Assembly: GCA_031261145.1 (NCBI GenBank)
Contig: JAISJX010000261.1
Location: forward strand, 1-8,418
Origin: Tannerella sp.
Lineage (GTDB): Bacteria > Bacteroidota > Bacteroidia > Bacteroidales > Tannerellaceae
Length of the DNA: 8,418 bases
Reading direction: 5' to 3'
The notes beneath the pieces were generated by a model. It had not been told where the DNA came from, ran no database searches, and saw only the letters and a list, made by a program, of their open reading frames with translations. This document shows, piece by piece, positions 7,401 to 8,418 of the stretch (positions within the stretch are counted from its first letter, which is position 1; each line of letters begins with the position of its first letter). The position numbers and the translations under genes were made by a program.

Positions 7401-7737
7401 CGGCGATTTGTTCCCTTGGGGATTCCGTGCATTGGGTATCGGCAAGCTGATTGGAACACGCACATGGGGCGGTATTGTCGGCATCAGCGGTTCGTTGCCG
7501 TTTATCGACGGAACCGATTTGCGCGTACCGTTCTTTACCAGTTATGACCTGAAAACAGGCGACTGGATCATAGAGAATCATGGCGTAGATCCGGATATTA
7601 CGATTGATAACGACCCCATCAAGGAATGGAACGGCGAAGACCAGCAATTGAATCGCGCCATCGAAGAAGTGATGAAAGGCTTGAAAGAGCGTAAACCGTT
7701 GCCCAAAGTCCCTGCTCCAAGGGTATGGAATAAGTAA
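4465..7737 (+). CDS. Exported tricorn-type S41 peptidase
   Basis: A 1090-aa protease of the tricorn family (MEROPS S41), which trims oligopeptides into short products. MNKRFLLSVFALAIPLLISA is a signal peptide with probable cleavage near residues 20-22, so the protein is likely periplasmic. Propeller repeats with SPDG-type motifs occur near residues 70, 170, 321, 362, 407, 449 and 494; the last five are spaced 41-45 residues, as blades are. A Lys/Asp-rich insert spans about 544-583. The helical C1 region (about 690-760) contains CGHAY with H755; PDZ follows (about 770-860). The S41 core has DDRANGGGN (923-931), SASDGD (nucleophile S978, D979) and WIIENHG (E1037). Compared with Thermoplasma tricorn, His, Ser and Glu are kept, but Ser745 is replaced by G754. 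ATG 4465 is preferred over TTG 4447 because it gives a normal signal peptide. It appears monocistronic and is followed by a strong terminator. Confidence 0.93.
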   Translation: MNKRFLLSVFALAIPLLISAADEARLLRFPATNGREIVFTYAGDLYKAPVTGGEAKRLTSHVGYEMFPRFSPDGRTIAFTGQYDGNTEVYTIPAEGGEPLRVTYTATNARDDLGDRMGPNNIVMTWSVDGKNIIYRNRISSGFDGRLFSVNKEGGLSEQIPLPEGGFCSYSPDGKKLAYNRVMREFRTWKYYRGGMADDIWIYDAAGKSVENITKNDAQDIFPMWVGDEIYFLSDRDRTMNIFVYQTRTKEISKVTNFTEYDVKFPSSNGAQIVFENGGYIYTLNPSTKKAEKVTITLSSDNIYARSEIKYGKNYITNASLSPDGERVVVTARGEIFNLPAEKGVTKNITRTPGAHERMAKWSPDGKAIAYISDASGETELYLQKPEGETPVQLTKNNDSYIRALEWSPDSKSIIYTDRKNRIQLLDVQSKQKTTVLQDPLGEPRGVAFSPDSKWLSYTRSAENENQIIYLYNIADKKEYPVTDRWYSSGSPTFSTDGKYLIFSSSRELTPTYGSLEWNHIFRQGNEAYLVLLSKETVSPFLQKDGGDKKEDAKKDDAKKDDAKKDRNGDRKDGDKKEDDKNAETPATKIDTDGLADRIVKIPLASGSYFNFYSDGKKVYYSRSNSTYLYDLSTQKEETVADGARMSVEPGGKKALFSRGRGQLFVMNIPSGRANLSDDVNLLNIMITTDYAKEWEQIFNEAWRAYRDGFYVENMHGVDWKAMKAKYSVLLPYVKNRLDLNYVIGEMISELNCGHAYITPGETDHAERIQTGLLGAEVSRDKSGFFRLEKILAGATWNNLRSPLTEPGIEVKKGDFIVSIDGIPTNTVKDMYSLLTGKVAVPTELLLNDKPQLAGARKVVILPIANEYPLYHLEWIQKNIAKVDKASNGKIGYIYIPDMGAEGLIEFARYFYPQLDKEGLIIDDRANGGGNVSPMILERLVREPYRLTMSRTSSRIGTVPDAVQVGPKVCLVNKYSASDGDLFPWGFRALGIGKLIGTRTWGGIVGISGSLPFIDGTDLRVPFFTSYDLKTGDWIIENHGVDPDITIDNDPIKEWNGEDQQLNRAIEEVMKGLKERKPLPKVPAPRVWNK
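6118..6162 (+). repeat. 15-bp tandem repeat encoding DAKKD x3 in the tricorn linker
   Basis: Three in-frame 15-bp units (6118-6132, 6133-6147, 6148-6162) each encode Asp-Ala-Lys-Lys-Asp. They differ only at synonymous third positions, mainly GAT/GAC and GCT/GCC. They form the core of the charged insert within the second propeller, residues 552-566. The low-complexity segment is probably a solvent-exposed loop and may vary in copy number between strains. Confidence 0.8.
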
Positions 7738-7741
7738 GATA

Positions 7742-7774
7742 GTTTGCAGGGGCAAACCTGTATGCCTGCCCTTG
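7742..7774 (+). repeat. REP-like palindromic sequence after the tricorn gene
   Basis: CAGGGGCA (7747-7754) can pair with TGCCCTTG (7767-7774) across a 12-nt loop with one G-U pair. A competing perfect hairpin uses GTTTGC (7742-7747) and GCAAAC (7752-7757). The GGGGCA arm next to a stop codon resembles dispersed extragenic palindromes in many bacterial genomes; the copy number cannot be seen here. Confidence 0.35.
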
Positions 7775-7785
7775 ACATCCGTAAC

Positions 7786-7820
7786 AACCCCAACAGAATC
7801 TAAAACCCTGTTGGGGTTTT
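7786..7820 (+). terminator. Intrinsic terminator of the tricorn gene
   Basis: A perfect 11-bp stem pairs AACCCCAACAG (7786-7796) with CTGTTGGGGTT (7808-7818) around an 11-nt loop and runs into TTTT. It begins 49 nt after the tricorn stop, the right place to end that transcript. Confidence 0.85.
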
Positions 7821-7877
7821 GTTATGAGACCATTTCAACCTATTTTAGCACACAGACAAATTATTCTATAACTTTCG

Positions 7878-7929
7878 AAAGGGTGTTGCAACCGGGTGGA
7901 CTTCTACACCGGCAGTAACACCCTTTTTT
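7878..7929 (+). terminator. Second hairpin with T-run; terminator or small structured RNA
   Basis: AAAGGGTGTT (7878-7887) pairs with AACACCCTTT (7917-7926), and an inner arm joins CCGG near 7892 to CCGG near 7908 with a bulge. The 3' side continues into six T residues (7924-7929), so it can terminate transcription. A near-match to the -7 box (TAACTTTC, 7869-7876) lies just before it, so it could also be a tiny independent transcript. The terminator reading is the safer one. Confidence 0.55.
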
Positions 7930-8035
7930 GTGTAAATATAATCTTGATAACAAGTATGAGACATTTTAAATAAAGTTCACTTCAACCGGCAAGGGGTTTC
8001 AGAATGCAGAATTGAAAATGAGGGGAAAATGAAAT

Positions 8036-8070
8036 AATTATCAATTATCAATTGTCAATTATCAATTGAT
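8036..8070 (+). repeat. AT-rich heptad array C upstream of the AAA ATPase gene
   Basis: Five 7-bp units in a row read AATTATC AATTATC, then AATTGTC AATTATC, then AATTGAT. The array ends 5 bp before the -7 box at 8076. It is the cleanest of the three heptad blocks in the window and shares a 13-bp identity with block A. Confidence 0.65.
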
Positions 8071-8075
8071 TTGCC

Positions 8076-8083
8076 TATCTTTG
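8076..8083 (+). promoter_or_regulatory. Bacteroidetes -7 box for the AAA ATPase gene
   Basis: TATCTTTG matches TAnnTTTG fully and is identical to the xerD box. It ends 16 nt before the ATG at 8100. A partial -33 match, TTG at 8052-8054 inside the heptad array, stands 21 nt upstream. Confidence 0.55.
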
Positions 8084-8099
8084 TGGAAATTTTGAAACG

Positions 8100-8418
8100 A
8101 TGGCACGATATTTTAATGTAACAGGACCTTGTAATGCCACCGAGCATTATATGATAGAGGCTTCATCACGGTTGACTGGCGTAACAGAGCTTATCAACCA
8201 GAAACAGTATTTTGTGATTCATGCCGCCCGTCAAAGCGGAAAGACCACTTTTCTGCTTGATTTGGCTAACCGCATCAATCACGAGGGTAAATATTATGCG
8301 CTTTACTGCTCGTTAGAGGCAGCACAGGAAATTATCGATCCGAAGGAAGGTATTCCGGCAATAGTAAAAGGAATAAAATCAGCGTTACGACATTCTGCCA
8401 TATCCGTCGCCAATGCGT
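8100..8418 (+). CDS. AAA-type ATP-binding protein, N-terminal part
   Basis: The first 106 residues of a P-loop ATPase whose gene continues past the right edge. The protein begins MARYFNVTGPCNATEHYMIE, an N-terminus I associate with a Bacteroidetes family of AAA-like ATP-binding proteins (AAA_35-like). The Walker A motif is HAARQSGKTTF (residues 41-51) with K48 and T49; the first glycine of the usual pattern is replaced by Ala42. ALYCSLEAA (about 76-84) is the strand and acidic turn after the first helix. Walker B, any sensor residues and any C-terminal nuclease or DNA-binding domain lie outside the window. The ATG is placed by the -7 box 16 nt before it. Function is unknown; related families are often multicopy, and some are coupled to PD-(D/E)XK domains. 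Confidence 0.8.
   Translation, partial: MARYFNVTGPCNATEHYMIEASSRLTGVTELINQKQYFVIHAARQSGKTTFLLDLANRINHEGKYYALYCSLEAAQEIIDPKEGIPAIVKGIKSALRHSAISVANA

Larger units (their letters stand above)
7738..8099 (+). other. Tricorn-AAA ATPase intergenic region
   Basis: No gene longer than about 15 codons fits in this 362-bp gap. From left to right it holds a REP-like palindrome (7747-7774), an intrinsic terminator (7786-7820), a larger hairpin with a T-run (7878-7929), a plain AT-rich stretch (7930-8035), a five-unit heptad array (8036-8070) and a -7 box (8076-8083). Confidence 0.6.

Noticed and set aside
7823..7962. TATGAGAC direct repeats (7823-7830, 7955-7962) flanking the second hairpin
   Set aside because: They resemble a target-site duplication, but only 8 bp match exactly and there is no transposase or terminal inverted repeat next to them.

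Overview
The window looks like a chromosomal segment of a Bacteroidales bacterium (Bacteroides/Parabacteroides-like). Three things point there: the order permease-rbfA-O-methyltransferase-pyk-aroQ facing away from xerD, which I recall from Bacteroides genomes; several upstream sites matching the Bacteroidetes -7 box TAnnTTTG; and a secreted tricorn-type peptidase together with a Bacteroidetes-type AAA ATPase. Species cannot be decided from the sequence alone. No tRNA, rRNA, CRISPR array, transposase or integron was seen.

Left part (1-3166, minus strand): a tightly packed run reads right to left as aroQ (3-dehydroquinate dehydratase), pyk (pyruvate kinase), a SAM-dependent O-methyltransferase, rbfA (30S maturation factor) and the first 78 codons of a LolC/LolE-like FtsX-family permease that leaves the window at base 1. 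The gaps are 37, 3, 29 and 8 nt, so this is very probably one operon joining shikimate synthesis, glycolysis, ribosome assembly and envelope transport.

Middle (3167-4191): a 119-bp divergent region holds two back-to-back -7 boxes, one for aroQ and one for xerD. XerD, the tyrosine recombinase of chromosome dimer resolution, is complete and keeps all six catalytic residues.

Right part (4192-8418, plus strand): a 273-bp region contains two imperfect copies of an AT-rich heptad block, a -7 box and a 12-bp palindrome. It is followed by a large exported tricorn-type S41 peptidase of 1090 aa with propeller repeats, a charged Lys/Asp insert, a helical C1 region, a PDZ domain and an S41 core. A 362-bp gap then carries a REP-like palindrome, a strong intrinsic terminator, a second larger hairpin with a T-run and a third heptad array. 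That array stands directly before the promoter of a partial AAA-type ATPase gene, which runs off the right edge.

The genes are ordinary housekeeping or known families. The less explained material is intergenic: the heptad arrays beside promoters, the overlapping divergent promoters, and the hairpin at 7878-7929. I did not find convincing evidence of an undescribed multi-gene system.
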